The notes: generated by a model not told the origin, from the sequence alone. A stretch of DNA of 10,276 nt from DATDCV01 sp036524155 (GCA_036524155.1 DATDCV010000295.1:1-10276), one strand, 5' to 3'. Positions 1-7,699 are shown, numbered from the stretch's first letter. A program made the numbers and translations.

Positions 1-415
1 GCCTCACGGACTGCTGTTGGAGTGGAATTCCGTCATCGGCGAATACTACGAGGTTGATTTTACCCCAAGCCTGACGCCGCCGGTGTGGAGTATGGTCGCC
101 AACGGTATCATCCAGGCGACGACCCCCATCACCACGTTCGAGGTCCCCGTTCCATCGGGAACCAACGCCGCTTATCGGGTGGTGCAGATTCCCGCATCCA
201 ACCTGCGGGCTCCTGCGCTGCTTATCCAACTTTGGACCAACAACCTGGTCCGCATTTCCTGGCCTACGGCCTTCCCCGGCGAAACCTTGCAGGCAGCCAT
301 CTCCCCAAATGGGCCGTGGACCAACGTCAACCGCCCGATCGGGATCGAAGGCGGTGAATTCGTGGTGTATGATGCGATCGGCACCGAACCGAGATTCTAC
401 CGCCTGATTCCCTAG
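1..415 (+). CDS. C-terminal end of a secreted protein with two Verrucomicrobiota-type beta-modules (5' partial)
   Basis: The reading frame is open from base 2 to the TAG at 413-415 with no upstream stop, so this is the tail (about 137 residues) of a larger protein that starts outside the window. Two related modules are visible. The first runs from LEWNSVIGEYYEV through PVW to AYRVV. The second runs from VRISWPTAFPGE through GPWTNV to FYRLIP, the final residues. Both follow the pattern W-x-S/T...G...Y/L-x-V/A...W...F/Y-Y-R-V/L, seen at the C-terminus of many large exported Verrucomicrobiota proteins, including the next gene. These modules are probably small beta-sandwiches; their role (anchoring, sorting or ligand binding) is not established here. 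The catalytic or main domain lies outside the window, so no overall function can be given. The TTG at 17 is an internal Leu codon, not a start. Confidence 0.8.
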   Translation, partial: PHGLLLEWNSVIGEYYEVDFTPSLTPPVWSMVANGIIQATTPITTFEVPVPSGTNAAYRVVQIPASNLRAPALLIQLWTNNLVRISWPTAFPGETLQAAISPNGPWTNVNRPIGIEGGEFVVYDAIGTEPRFYRLIP

Positions 416-462
416 TTTTTGTTAGTAAATTCGCGGACTTGCGGTTTTAATAGGGTGCTTCG

Positions 463-3400
463 ATGCGCTGCCGACCAGTCATTTGGCTTGCCTTTGGCCT
501 ATTGTCCTTAGCCGTCCTCTGGCGGTGGAGTGATCGAGCTGGTTTTCGTCGTTTGGGGGGAGCGGACAGGACGACCGGTGCCATTGTGAAGGTGGCTCCC
601 GGCCTCGCCACGAATCCGCACCCGGCCTTTGCTTCCCGGGAGAAACCCACATCTGGGCCCTTGCCACGCCCTCATCGCCTTGCCAATACACAACAGCCTC
701 TTAGCGAATTACTGGGCAACCCCGCGGCCATCCTACTCGAGAACGCCTTGCTGGACACAGCCCGTCCCCTGGATCTGGCAATTCCGGAGCCCCTGCGCTC
801 GCAGGGTGATCCCGGGGCCTACATCGTCCAGGGTGCGAAGCCTTCGGCCGAAGGTCTCCGCCGCGAGTTGACGGCGGTTGGCGCCGGCATCGTATCTTAT
901 ATTCCCAACAACGCGTATCTTGTGCGCGCCTCTGCTGAAGCGGCGCGGCATCTGGCAACCAGGCCGGGAATCCAGGCGGTTCTCAGGTTTGAGCCCTATT
1001 ACAGGCTCAAAGGGGCGGCGCTCGAGGTGGCTCTCGAATCGGCGGATCAGTCCGCGGGATGGCCAGTGGAGACCTCGTCTTCTGCGGCGGTGCCCCGCGA
1101 GATTCCGGCCGAGGTGGACGTCCGGTTGGTGCTGTTTGACGACGCTCGGGAGCAAAGCCTGGCGGGTCTGGCAGAACTCGAGGCGCAGATCCTTGGAACT
1201 GGGACTTCCCCGTTTGGCCCGGTGGTACGGGCACGCTGCCCGGTTCGTAACCTGTCGCGAATGGCCGGCTTGAGTGGCGTGCAAGAGATCGAGCTTGCTC
1301 GCGCGCCTGCGTTTGCGACCGACCTTAGCCGCAATGGCGTGGGCGTCGCCGCCGATACGCTCACGTTGTCTAACTACCTGGGGCTGACTGGAGCAGGCGT
1401 CCTTGTCGGTGTGACCGATAGCGGAGTCGACGCCAATCACCCTGATCTCGCCGGGCGGGTTTTCGCCGAGGAGAGTGTCGCGGGGCTGGACGTCGCCGGG
1501 CATGGCACCCATGTTGCCGGGATCATCGCCGGCAACGGTTCGCAGTCGCTGACCGTCACCAACGCGCCAGGATCTTTGCTGCCGGCCGGTCCAGGTCAAT
1601 TCCGCGGACTGGCACCAGCCGCGAAGATCTATGCCCAGGCGTTCAATCCTGCCGCGCCCGCGGGCTTTTCAGAAGCCCGGCTGCTCGAATCGGCGGCGCG
1701 CACGAATGCGGCCATTTCGAATAACAGTTGGGTTTACGCCGACGACAACGATTACGACATCGCCGCCGCGATCTACGACGCCGCGGTGCGGGATGCGCTT
1801 CCGGGATTGTCCGCTTCAGAGCCGTTGATGTGTGTGGTCGGCGCGGGGAATTCCGGGGTGGGGCTGGCCGATGGCGGCGGCGGAGTGGCCGGTTCCGTCC
1901 AGTCGCCGGCCACCGCCAAGAACGTCATCACCGTGGGGGCGCTGGAGCATCCGCGTTTTATTACGAACCAAACCTGGACCTGCACAAACACCACCCAATG
2001 CCATACCAATACTCCGTGGCTGGGCTCGACGGACAGCCGCAGCCAGGTGGCCGGGTTTTCCAGCCGCGGCAATGTCGGAGCGGGTGTCGAGGGTCAGTTC
2101 GGGAGATTCAAGCCGGATGTCATCGCGCCCGGAGTTTTTGTGCTCGGGGCGCGCTCCAGCCAGTGGAACCCGGCGGCCTCTAATTCCCCCGCCAACCCGC
2201 CGCTTTTCGGTGCGCCCGATGCCAACTATTTCCCGGTGCTCAGTAACTTGAATGCGTCTGTCGGGCCATGGTACCGCTTCGAGTCCGGCACGAGCCTCTC
2301 TGCGGCAGAAGTCTCGGGAACGCTCGCTCTGATGCAGGAATTCTTCCAGTCACGTGTCGGCGTGACGAATAGCCCGGCGCTGATGAAAGCGCTGTTGATT
2401 AATGGCGCTCGTCCGGTTGGCCTTTATGATTTCTCCGTTCGTGCGATGACCAACTTCCAGGGTTGGGGTTTGATCAATCTGCCGAGTAGCATCCCTTTGG
2501 GGCTAACGAATCAGAATGGGGCCTCCGCGCCGGCGTATTTTTTTGATCAAAGTCCCGCTCGCGCCCTCGCCACCGGCGAAAGCCGAACCGAATTTGTGGC
2601 CACCAAAAGCGCGGCGCGCGGTGTTCCATTGCGAGTGACGTTGGCCTGGACCGACCCCCCCGCCAACCCGCTCGCCGGCGTCAAGCTGGTGAACAACCTG
2701 GATCTGATTGTGACCAACCTCGACACGGGGGCGGTTTTCTTCGGAAACGACCTCATTCCCGGGAACCGCTTCAACCTGCCTTGGAATGGATCGTCGCTGC
2801 CGATTTTTGATAGCGTCAACAATGTCGAGACGGTATTCCTCGCGCCTCCGCTCAGCGCCCATTATTCGGTTACGGTGATCGGTAAGCGGGTGAATGTGAA
2901 TGCCGTAACGGCGTGTGACGGCGTGGTCCAGGATTACGCGCTGGTGATCTCAATCGGAGATGGGCAGATCTCCAACGCGCTGAGCCTTGGCGAGCCGGTC
3001 GTCTTTTCCGGCATCCCGTCGCCGCAGGTCGTGTTCCTTACGAACCAATTTGTGGCCGGCGGCAGCGATTTCGGCTGCATCTTCCCATTTCAGCGCGTCG
3101 GTGCCGGTTCGCCGGACCAGGTCACGGACTCGATCCCGCTGGTTGGCCCGGCGCCGGGACAGATCACGCTTGGCACCGCCAACCAGTGGCGTTTCTACGC
3201 GCTCACCAATACCCCCGCGTTTACCAACGCCGCCTTCCTTACCTTCCTCTCCCCGCCGCTTTCCGTCGACGGGGCCAGCTTGCTGAGCAGCAGCAATCCT
3301 GTGGAGCGTCGGGAGGCTGACATTGATCTTTACGTCTCCCTGGATGCGGGCCTGACGAATCTTGATCCCGGGGCGTTGGCTGCGGCCGACAAATCACTGG

Positions 3401-6021
3401 GCCGCGGCGGTTGCGAAACCATCGTCTACTCGAATGCGGTTCCGGGGGTGTATTACATCGGGGTGAAGTGCGAGTCTGCTGTCGGGGCCCAATACACGCT
3501 CATGGCGGTGCTCAGTGACACTCCTTTCTCGGAAATTGACGGAACGGGGAACACGGGTTTGCGTGGCCTTCCGGCCCCGGTGAATATCCCCGGTCCAGGC
3601 AGCACGCCGGTCGTGTGCCTCGCGCCCGACGCGATGTTTGTGAGGCGTGTCCTGGTCACCAACGTGATGGACCATCCCAGGCTGGCCGATATTACTGCGG
3701 TCCTGACGCACGGTGACCGTTCCGCAACGCTCCTGAGGCACCCCCCGATCGATCCCGCCGGCACGCTTGTTTTTGACGACAGCGGTGAGGCTGATATCCC
3801 CGGCGCGCGGCACTCAGACGGGCCGGGCACACTGCAGGACTTCGCTGGTTCGCAGACGGCCGGTCAATGGCGCCTTATGGTGACGAGCACAAACCACCCG
3901 GGGACGAACAACAGCCTGTGGTTGTCCTTGGAACCGCAAGCCGAGACCAGCGGCAACCTGTTGTCCGCCGCCCTGCCTTCAGCCTGCCGGCGTGATCTCA
4001 TCAATGTCCCCGCCAACGCAACGAATCTGAGCGCAACTTTCACGCTCGCTTTCGGCACCGGCCCCGTTGCGGTCCAGCTTTATCCCCTGGGCGCCAGCCC
4101 GGAAATCGCCCCGGTTGTCACGCTCGGAAGCGCTGCTGTCAGCGCATCTCTGGCAATCGATGAAACGAGCGTCCCGCCCCTGGCCGCGGGCGCCTACGCA
4201 GTCCGCGTGTGCAATTCCGGCCCGGATTCCGCCGCCGTCGGGGTCGCCTATGGCTTTACGCTGGAAACCGAACCTCACGCTCCCGTCCGGTTTACCTCGG
4301 ACGACCGCGCGCCCATCGTTGACGACGCGGTTTCCACTTGGGCCATCCTGGTAACGAATACGGACCAGGTAATCACTGCTCTGGACGTCGGCGTGCGGAT
4401 TGACCACCCCCGCGTCTCGGATTTGGTGGTGCGGTTGGTGAGCCCGGCAGGGACTCGGGTGCTGTTGCAGGAGAATCGGGGCGGACTGTCGGTTGCGGGG
4501 ATGGGAGCTGACGTAATCTGGACCAACACGGTGGGGACGAACTATTCCGGCGGCCCTGAGGCAGTTACTAATACGCTCGAAACGTTCCAGCACTCCGGCA
4601 CCGTGAGTATCGACTACGATTTCATTACCTTGCCGGACCAGATGACGGTCTATTATGAGAACACTCGCTTGTTGGACACGGGCATGGTCAGCGGCAGCAA
4701 CTATACGACCCTTACCTACGGCCCGGGCGCCTCGACGTACGTCACCATCGTAATGAACGAAAATGGGAACCCCAGTGCCGACACCGCCTGGTATTTTAAC
4801 GCGACTTCGACGCGTATCGCTCCCTTGTATCTCACGTTTACCGAAAACACCAACTTCGCCTCCGTCCCAATAAAATTTGCGGTCCCGCCGTTGACGAATG
4901 CCAACTACTTCGCTCCGGGATCCATTCCAGCGACCGGAATCTTCTACTTCCCTGAAGAATCGCTGGATACACTCGCCGGCGAACCCGCCGCCGGGCTGTG
5001 GACACTTGAAGTGGAGGATACCCGTCGCGGCGGCACAAACTCGCCCTGCATGCTGTTGAGTTGGCAACTGGAGATGGGGTTGCGCGACTCGCGACCCGTT
5101 CCGGTCATGCTCAGTCCCGGAGCCGCATTCACGAACACCCTGGGGCCGGGGCAAATCCAATGTTTCGCGGTGGACGCCCCGCCATGGGTGGCGTTTGCTA
5201 CCAACCAATTGCTGTTTGCCAGTGTGCCCGTCAACTTGCTCTTCAATTCCTCCGTGCCGCCCACAGGCACCAACCTGTCTGATTGGACTCTCCTGGCGCT
5301 CAGCCAGGCCGGCGAGGTCCTCCTTCGTACGAACGGCAGCCCCGCACTGGTGCCCGGTTCCCGGTACTTCCTGGCGGTCCAAAACACCAACACCGCAGGT
5401 GTGACTTTCGCCGTGCAGATCGATTTCAACCTGGGCTCAGTCGCTACTCTGCAAGCGGGCGCGGCTTATTCCACCAACATCGCCGGTTTCGCCACCGATT
5501 ACTATCGCTTCGTTGTGCAAAAGCATTCGGCGCGCGCCCAGCTCGAGATCAACGGGCCTTCCGCTGACGTCAATCTGTTCGCTCGCAAGGGACTGCCACT
5601 GCCGGCCCCCGACCGTTTTGACTATTTTAGCGCTAATCCGGGCACAAGTGACGAGTTGATCGTGGTTCGAGACTTCTCCTCGCCGGTCCCCCTATCCGCC
5701 GGTGAGTGGTTTCTGGGCGTCGTGAATGCCACCGGGCAGGCGGCCAGCTATTCCGTCCTCGCTACGGAGTCTTCGATCTCCGGCGCAAACCTGACCATGA
5801 CGGAAAGCGGGATTAATAACCAGAGCTTTTGCTTTACGTGGACGTCCTTGCCCGGCGCTCATTATTTTGTCCAGGGCAAGAGCAATCTGACCGATGCCAA
5901 CTGGGTCACTGTTTCGGCAGGGATTACCGCGGCGGATTATTCTACCACGTTCTGCATCCCGCTCCCTTCACCGCTTGGGTTTTTCAGGGTCTGCGAGGGA
6001 TTGGCGCCGCCTTCTCCATAG
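463..6021 (+). CDS. Large secreted subtilisin-like serine protease (S8, KP-43-like) with P-domain and PPC-like modules
   Basis: This 1852-residue protein is a predicted extracytoplasmic endopeptidase. The ATG at 463 is the first start after an in-frame TAG at 451-453; a weak AGGGTG lies 5 bp upstream. A hydrophobic segment at residues 6-21 after basic MRCR suggests a signal peptide or signal anchor; no clear AxA cleavage site is seen. Two related propeptide-like segments span about 118-185 and 217-283. The S8 domain covers about 300-690: Asp319 (VTDSGVD), His347 (HGTHVAG), oxyanion Asn463 (GAGNSG) and Ser611 (GTSLSAAEVSG), so the triad is intact. QVAGFSSRG and KPDVIAPG fit the KP-43 group, as does a jelly-roll at about 700-830 (LAWTDPP, NNLDLIV). 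Then come PPC-like regions (about 870-1020, 1164-1270), P-domain-like regions (about 1045-1158 and 1273-1539, the latter with a nested insert near 1380-1460), two further PPC-like repeats (about 1544-1768), and a C-terminal module at 1772-1847. Module boundaries after the jelly-roll are approximate. CTNTTQC at 507-513 is a catalytic-domain insertion that could form a disulfide. Substrate is unknown; degradation of environmental protein is the natural inference. Confidence 0.93.
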   Translation: MRCRPVIWLAFGLLSLAVLWRWSDRAGFRRLGGADRTTGAIVKVAPGLATNPHPAFASREKPTSGPLPRPHRLANTQQPLSELLGNPAAILLENALLDTARPLDLAIPEPLRSQGDPGAYIVQGAKPSAEGLRRELTAVGAGIVSYIPNNAYLVRASAEAARHLATRPGIQAVLRFEPYYRLKGAALEVALESADQSAGWPVETSSSAAVPREIPAEVDVRLVLFDDAREQSLAGLAELEAQILGTGTSPFGPVVRARCPVRNLSRMAGLSGVQEIELARAPAFATDLSRNGVGVAADTLTLSNYLGLTGAGVLVGVTDSGVDANHPDLAGRVFAEESVAGLDVAGHGTHVAGIIAGNGSQSLTVTNAPGSLLPAGPGQFRGLAPAAKIYAQAFNPAAPAGFSEARLLESAARTNAAISNNSWVYADDNDYDIAAAIYDAAVRDALPGLSASEPLMCVVGAGNSGVGLADGGGGVAGSVQSPATAKNVITVGALEHPRFITNQTWTCTNTTQCHTNTPWLGSTDSRSQVAGFSSRGNVGAGVEGQFGRFKPDVIAPGVFVLGARSSQWNPAASNSPANPPLFGAPDANYFPVLSNLNASVGPWYRFESGTSLSAAEVSGTLALMQEFFQSRVGVTNSPALMKALLINGARPVGLYDFSVRAMTNFQGWGLINLPSSIPLGLTNQNGASAPAYFFDQSPARALATGESRTEFVATKSAARGVPLRVTLAWTDPPANPLAGVKLVNNLDLIVTNLDTGAVFFGNDLIPGNRFNLPWNGSSLPIFDSVNNVETVFLAPPLSAHYSVTVIGKRVNVNAVTACDGVVQDYALVISIGDGQISNALSLGEPVVFSGIPSPQVVFLTNQFVAGGSDFGCIFPFQRVGAGSPDQVTDSIPLVGPAPGQITLGTANQWRFYALTNTPAFTNAAFLTFLSPPLSVDGASLLSSSNPVERREADIDLYVSLDAGLTNLDPGALAAADKSLGRGGCETIVYSNAVPGVYYIGVKCESAVGAQYTLMAVLSDTPFSEIDGTGNTGLRGLPAPVNIPGPGSTPVVCLAPDAMFVRRVLVTNVMDHPRLADITAVLTHGDRSATLLRHPPIDPAGTLVFDDSGEADIPGARHSDGPGTLQDFAGSQTAGQWRLMVTSTNHPGTNNSLWLSLEPQAETSGNLLSAALPSACRRDLINVPANATNLSATFTLAFGTGPVAVQLYPLGASPEIAPVVTLGSAAVSASLAIDETSVPPLAAGAYAVRVCNSGPDSAAVGVAYGFTLETEPHAPVRFTSDDRAPIVDDAVSTWAILVTNTDQVITALDVGVRIDHPRVSDLVVRLVSPAGTRVLLQENRGGLSVAGMGADVIWTNTVGTNYSGGPEAVTNTLETFQHSGTVSIDYDFITLPDQMTVYYENTRLLDTGMVSGSNYTTLTYGPGASTYVTIVMNENGNPSADTAWYFNATSTRIAPLYLTFTENTNFASVPIKFAVPPLTNANYFAPGSIPATGIFYFPEESLDTLAGEPAAGLWTLEVEDTRRGGTNSPCMLLSWQLEMGLRDSRPVPVMLSPGAAFTNTLGPGQIQCFAVDAPPWVAFATNQLLFASVPVNLLFNSSVPPTGTNLSDWTLLALSQAGEVLLRTNGSPALVPGSRYFLAVQNTNTAGVTFAVQIDFNLGSVATLQAGAAYSTNIAGFATDYYRFVVQKHSARAQLEINGPSADVNLFARKGLPLPAPDRFDYFSANPGTSDELIVVRDFSSPVPLSAGEWFLGVVNATGQAASYSVLATESSISGANLTMTESGINNQSFCFTWTSLPGAHYFVQGKSNLTDANWVTVSAGITAADYSTTFCIPLPSPLGFFRVCEGLAPPSP

Positions 6022-6029
6022 CTGCAACC

Positions 6030-6038
6030 GGCCTTACG
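6030..6038. repeat. Left copy of 9-bp target-site duplication
   Basis: GGCCTTACG here is repeated exactly at 6160-6168, directly abutting both ends of the palindromic element at 6039-6159. This is the pattern left by a transposase making a 9-bp staggered cut. The match runs one base further (C at 6039 and 6169), but the left C also belongs to the terminal inverted repeat. Confidence 0.7.
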
Positions 6039-6159
6039 CAGCGCGTATGCATGAAAGGGGTGGGGACGGCCTCGTCCCCATCTGGTGCTGCTATCATTTC
6101 AACCAACGCAGGGACGAGGCCGTCCCCGCCCCCATCTGAGGCTTCATGCATACGCGCTG
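6039..6159. mobile_element. MITE-like palindromic element, 121 bp, with 17-bp perfect terminal inverted repeats
   Basis: The left end CAGCGCGTATGCATGAA (6039-6055) is the exact reverse complement of the right end (6143-6159). Inside, GGGGACGGCCTCGTCCC (6062-6078) is exactly complementary to 6111-6127. The inner arm is itself nearly palindromic. The arms are joined by asymmetric spacers (6 bp left, 15 bp right), and a loop of about 32 bases (6079-6110) closes the hairpin. Perfect 9-bp direct repeats flank the element. It has no coding capacity, so it would need a transposase supplied in trans. The symmetry and duplication fit a non-autonomous transposable element; a stem-loop REP/BIME-type repeat is the alternative. 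Which transposon family mobilised it cannot be told from this window. It sits 17 bp after the protease stop codon and could also act as an mRNA 3'-end stabilising hairpin. Confidence 0.75.
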
Positions 6160-6168
6160 GGCCTTACG
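6160..6168. repeat. Right copy of 9-bp target-site duplication
   Basis: GGCCTTACG is identical to 6030-6038 and follows the right terminal inverted repeat immediately. Removing 6039-6168 would restore an uninterrupted pre-insertion site. Confidence 0.7.
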
Positions 6169-6169
6169 C

Positions 6170-6349
6170 CGCGCGCCAAAAAAACTTTTGACGTCCGCTC
6201 GCGTGGTGCTAGCTTATCCGCAACTGATGAACATTCTGCCTCAACTGAAGTCTTTGGACGCGATCGGCGCGGACCGCAAGACTTCTCTGTACGGCGTCGC
6301 TGTTATCATGTGGCGTCGTACCGGCGGTTGGGGCACGGAATCTTCATAG
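6170..6349 (+). pseudogene. Short coding-like remnant, possibly the C-terminus of a TolC/OMF-type efflux protein
   Basis: In the frame ending at the TAG 6347-6349, about 60 residues read as plausible protein: an amphipathic stretch (VVLAYPQLMNILPQLKSLDA), then DRKTSLYGVAVIMWRRTGGW and a short GTESS tail. An ...LY..AV..(L/W)...(T/L)GGGW-type ending is characteristic of outer-membrane efflux proteins of the TolC family, which suggests the last helix of such a protein whose main body has been lost. No start with a ribosome binding site is visible. The in-frame ATG at 6146 lies inside the adjacent mobile element, and TTG at 6188 is another possible start. The intrinsic terminator 21 bp downstream suggests this was once a genuine gene end. 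It may instead be a small gene of unknown function or chance coding. The family assignment is from memory of the motif and is weak. Confidence 0.35.
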
Positions 6350-6370
6350 CGTAATCACCAGATTTTTTGA

Positions 6371-6399
6371 AACCCACCGCCAAAAGCCGGTGGGTTTTT
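6371..6399 (+). terminator. Rho-independent terminator
   Basis: AACCCACCG (6371-6379) pairs perfectly with CGGTGGGTT (6388-6396) around an 8-base loop, and the T-run at 6395-6399 continues as CTTT. It should end transcription from upstream (the protease and the remnant) before the MFS gene, whose start codon is 41 bp beyond it. This implies the MFS gene has its own promoter in 6400-6440, though no convincing -35/-10 pair is seen there. A T-run at 6363-6368 on the other side could give partial bidirectionality. Confidence 0.8.
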
Positions 6400-6440
6400 C
6401 TTTGCCCACGGCTTAGGGCGGTCAACTGGAAACCGATCCT

Positions 6441-7670
6441 ATGGACGAAACGAAAGCGAGTTTGAGAGCAAATCTGCGGGCATTGCCCCGCAGCGCGTGG
6501 ATCCTGTTCTTCGGGACGTTCCTGAACAAGTTTGGGGCCTTTGTGCTGCCGTTCCTCGCGATCTACATGACGCGCCTTGGCTACACCGCTGCACAGGCCG
6601 GGTTCGCCATCGGGGCCTACGGCGTCGGTACCTTGGCCGCCTGTTTGCTTGGGGGTTACCTGGCGGACCGGCTGGGACGCCGCAAGACGATTGTCCTGTC
6701 TATGTTCTCGGTTGCGGTCGTGATGCTCTGCCTGTCGCAGGCCCGGAGCCTGACCGGGATTGTGTCGTTGGCCGCTGTCGCGGGGTTGACCGGTGAGCTT
6801 TACCGGCCGGCCAGCAGCGCCTTGTTGGCCGACCTCGTCCCTGCCGGCCAGCGGGTGACGGCGTTTGCGGCTTACCGCATGGCTTTTAACGCCGGTTGGG
6901 CGTTCGGTCCTGCGACCGCCGGATTGCTGGCCAAACACTCCTTTTTGTGGCTCTTCATCGGCGACGCTGTGACCTCTATTCTCTATGGCCTGGTGGCCTG
7001 GCTCGCATTGCCCTCGGGCCTGCTTGGCAGCCGGACCGGTAACTCAATAGTGGAGACCTTTCGCGTGGTCCGCACGGACGCCCGCTTTCGGCAGGTGGTG
7101 TTTTCCTCTTTGGCGATTGGGGTTGTTTTCGTGCAAGTGTTCTCCGCCATGAGCCTTCAAATCACCCACAGCGGGTTTTCTGCGGGCACCTACGGGCTGC
7201 TGATTTCCCTGAACGGCCTGCTGGTGGTGCTGTGCGAGTTGCCTTTGACGACCATCACGAAACGGTTCCCGGCTCGGCAGGTGATGGCGCTGGGTTATCT
7301 GCTCATCGGCACAGGTTTCGCCTCCAATATGCTTGAACGGAACCTGCCGCTGCTGGTGCTTACAACCGCGTTCTTCACGTTTGGTGAAATGATCGCCATG
7401 CCCGTTGCGGGGGCATATGTCGCCGACCTGGCTCCGCCGGATAGGCGAGGGCTCTATATGGGCACCTACGGCCTGGTTTGGGCGCTCGCTTTCGTGTTTG
7501 GCCCCAGCCTCGGTCTGCTGATTTTTTCCGCCAGCCCGCTGGCCCTGTGGTCTGCTTGCGGAGTGCTGGGTTTGGTGGCCGCGGGCATCATTTCGGCGGG
7601 GCAAAGCCCAGGCTTCGCCCTGCCTCGTCCTGCACGAGTACTGCTCTCGATATATCGGCGGAGCGGTTGA
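6441..7670 (+). CDS. MFS transporter, 12 TM, MdtH-like drug antiporter type
   Basis: This 409-residue inner-membrane protein of normal MFS length has about twelve hydrophobic segments, from roughly 18-43 (TM1) to the last near 375-395, with a more hydrophilic central loop after TM6. The loop between TM2 and TM3 carries the MFS motif A (GGYLADRLGRRK, residues 71-82; Asp76 conserved). TM5 carries a motif-C-like GWAFGPATAG (152-161), typical of drug:H+ antiporters. LYRPASSALLADL before TM5 also fits the MdtH/YitG-like multidrug group. It probably exports a small molecule using the proton gradient; the substrate is unknown. The ATG at 6441 gives an N-terminal tail just long enough before TM1. Only a weak GGA lies about 10 bp upstream. 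The oxidoreductase gene follows after 51 bp on the same strand, but a putative promoter between them makes co-transcription uncertain. Confidence 0.9.
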   Translation: MDETKASLRANLRALPRSAWILFFGTFLNKFGAFVLPFLAIYMTRLGYTAAQAGFAIGAYGVGTLAACLLGGYLADRLGRRKTIVLSMFSVAVVMLCLSQARSLTGIVSLAAVAGLTGELYRPASSALLADLVPAGQRVTAFAAYRMAFNAGWAFGPATAGLLAKHSFLWLFIGDAVTSILYGLVAWLALPSGLLGSRTGNSIVETFRVVRTDARFRQVVFSSLAIGVVFVQVFSAMSLQITHSGFSAGTYGLLISLNGLLVVLCELPLTTITKRFPARQVMALGYLLIGTGFASNMLERNLPLLVLTTAFFTFGEMIAMPVAGAYVADLAPPDRRGLYMGTYGLVWALAFVFGPSLGLLIFSASPLALWSACGVLGLVAAGIISAGQSPGFALPRPARVLLSIYRRSG

Positions 7671-7699
7671 CAGATCCTCAGAAATCTCGAATTCTGAGG
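7667..7699 (+). promoter_or_regulatory. Putative -35 box with adjoining inverted-repeat operator upstream of the oxidoreductase
   Basis: A perfect TTGACA (7667-7672) overlaps the MFS stop codon. It is followed 3 bp later by CCTCAGAA (7676-7683), an 8-base spacer and TTCTGAGG (7692-7699), a perfect 8-bp inverted repeat. A repressor bound there would cover the space between -35 and -10. The -10 at the expected distance (AATTCT, 7690-7695) is poor, which weakens the promoter call. As RNA the same repeat forms an 8-bp hairpin right after the MFS gene and could instead be a weak attenuator or terminator, though no T-run follows directly. Confidence 0.35.

Noticed and set aside
419..451. Possible promoter for the protease (TTAGTA ... 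TTTAAT)
   Set aside because: TTTAAT at 446-451 resembles a -10, but the -35 match is poor and transcription would begin only a few bases before the ATG.
733..1599. Long open frame on the minus strand inside the protease gene (288 codons)
   Set aside because: It is antisense to a clearly conserved S8 protease and its translation is Arg/Gln/Gly-rich without recognisable motifs; it is a shadow frame of GC-rich DNA.
3979..5382. Minus-strand open frame of 467 codons
   Set aside because: It lies entirely opposite the P-domain and PPC region of the protease and has biased composition with no fold-like pattern.
6062..6127. GC-rich hairpin arms read as an intrinsic terminator for the protease
   Set aside because: There is no T-run after the right arm, and the outer inverted repeats with flanking direct repeats are better explained by a mobile element.
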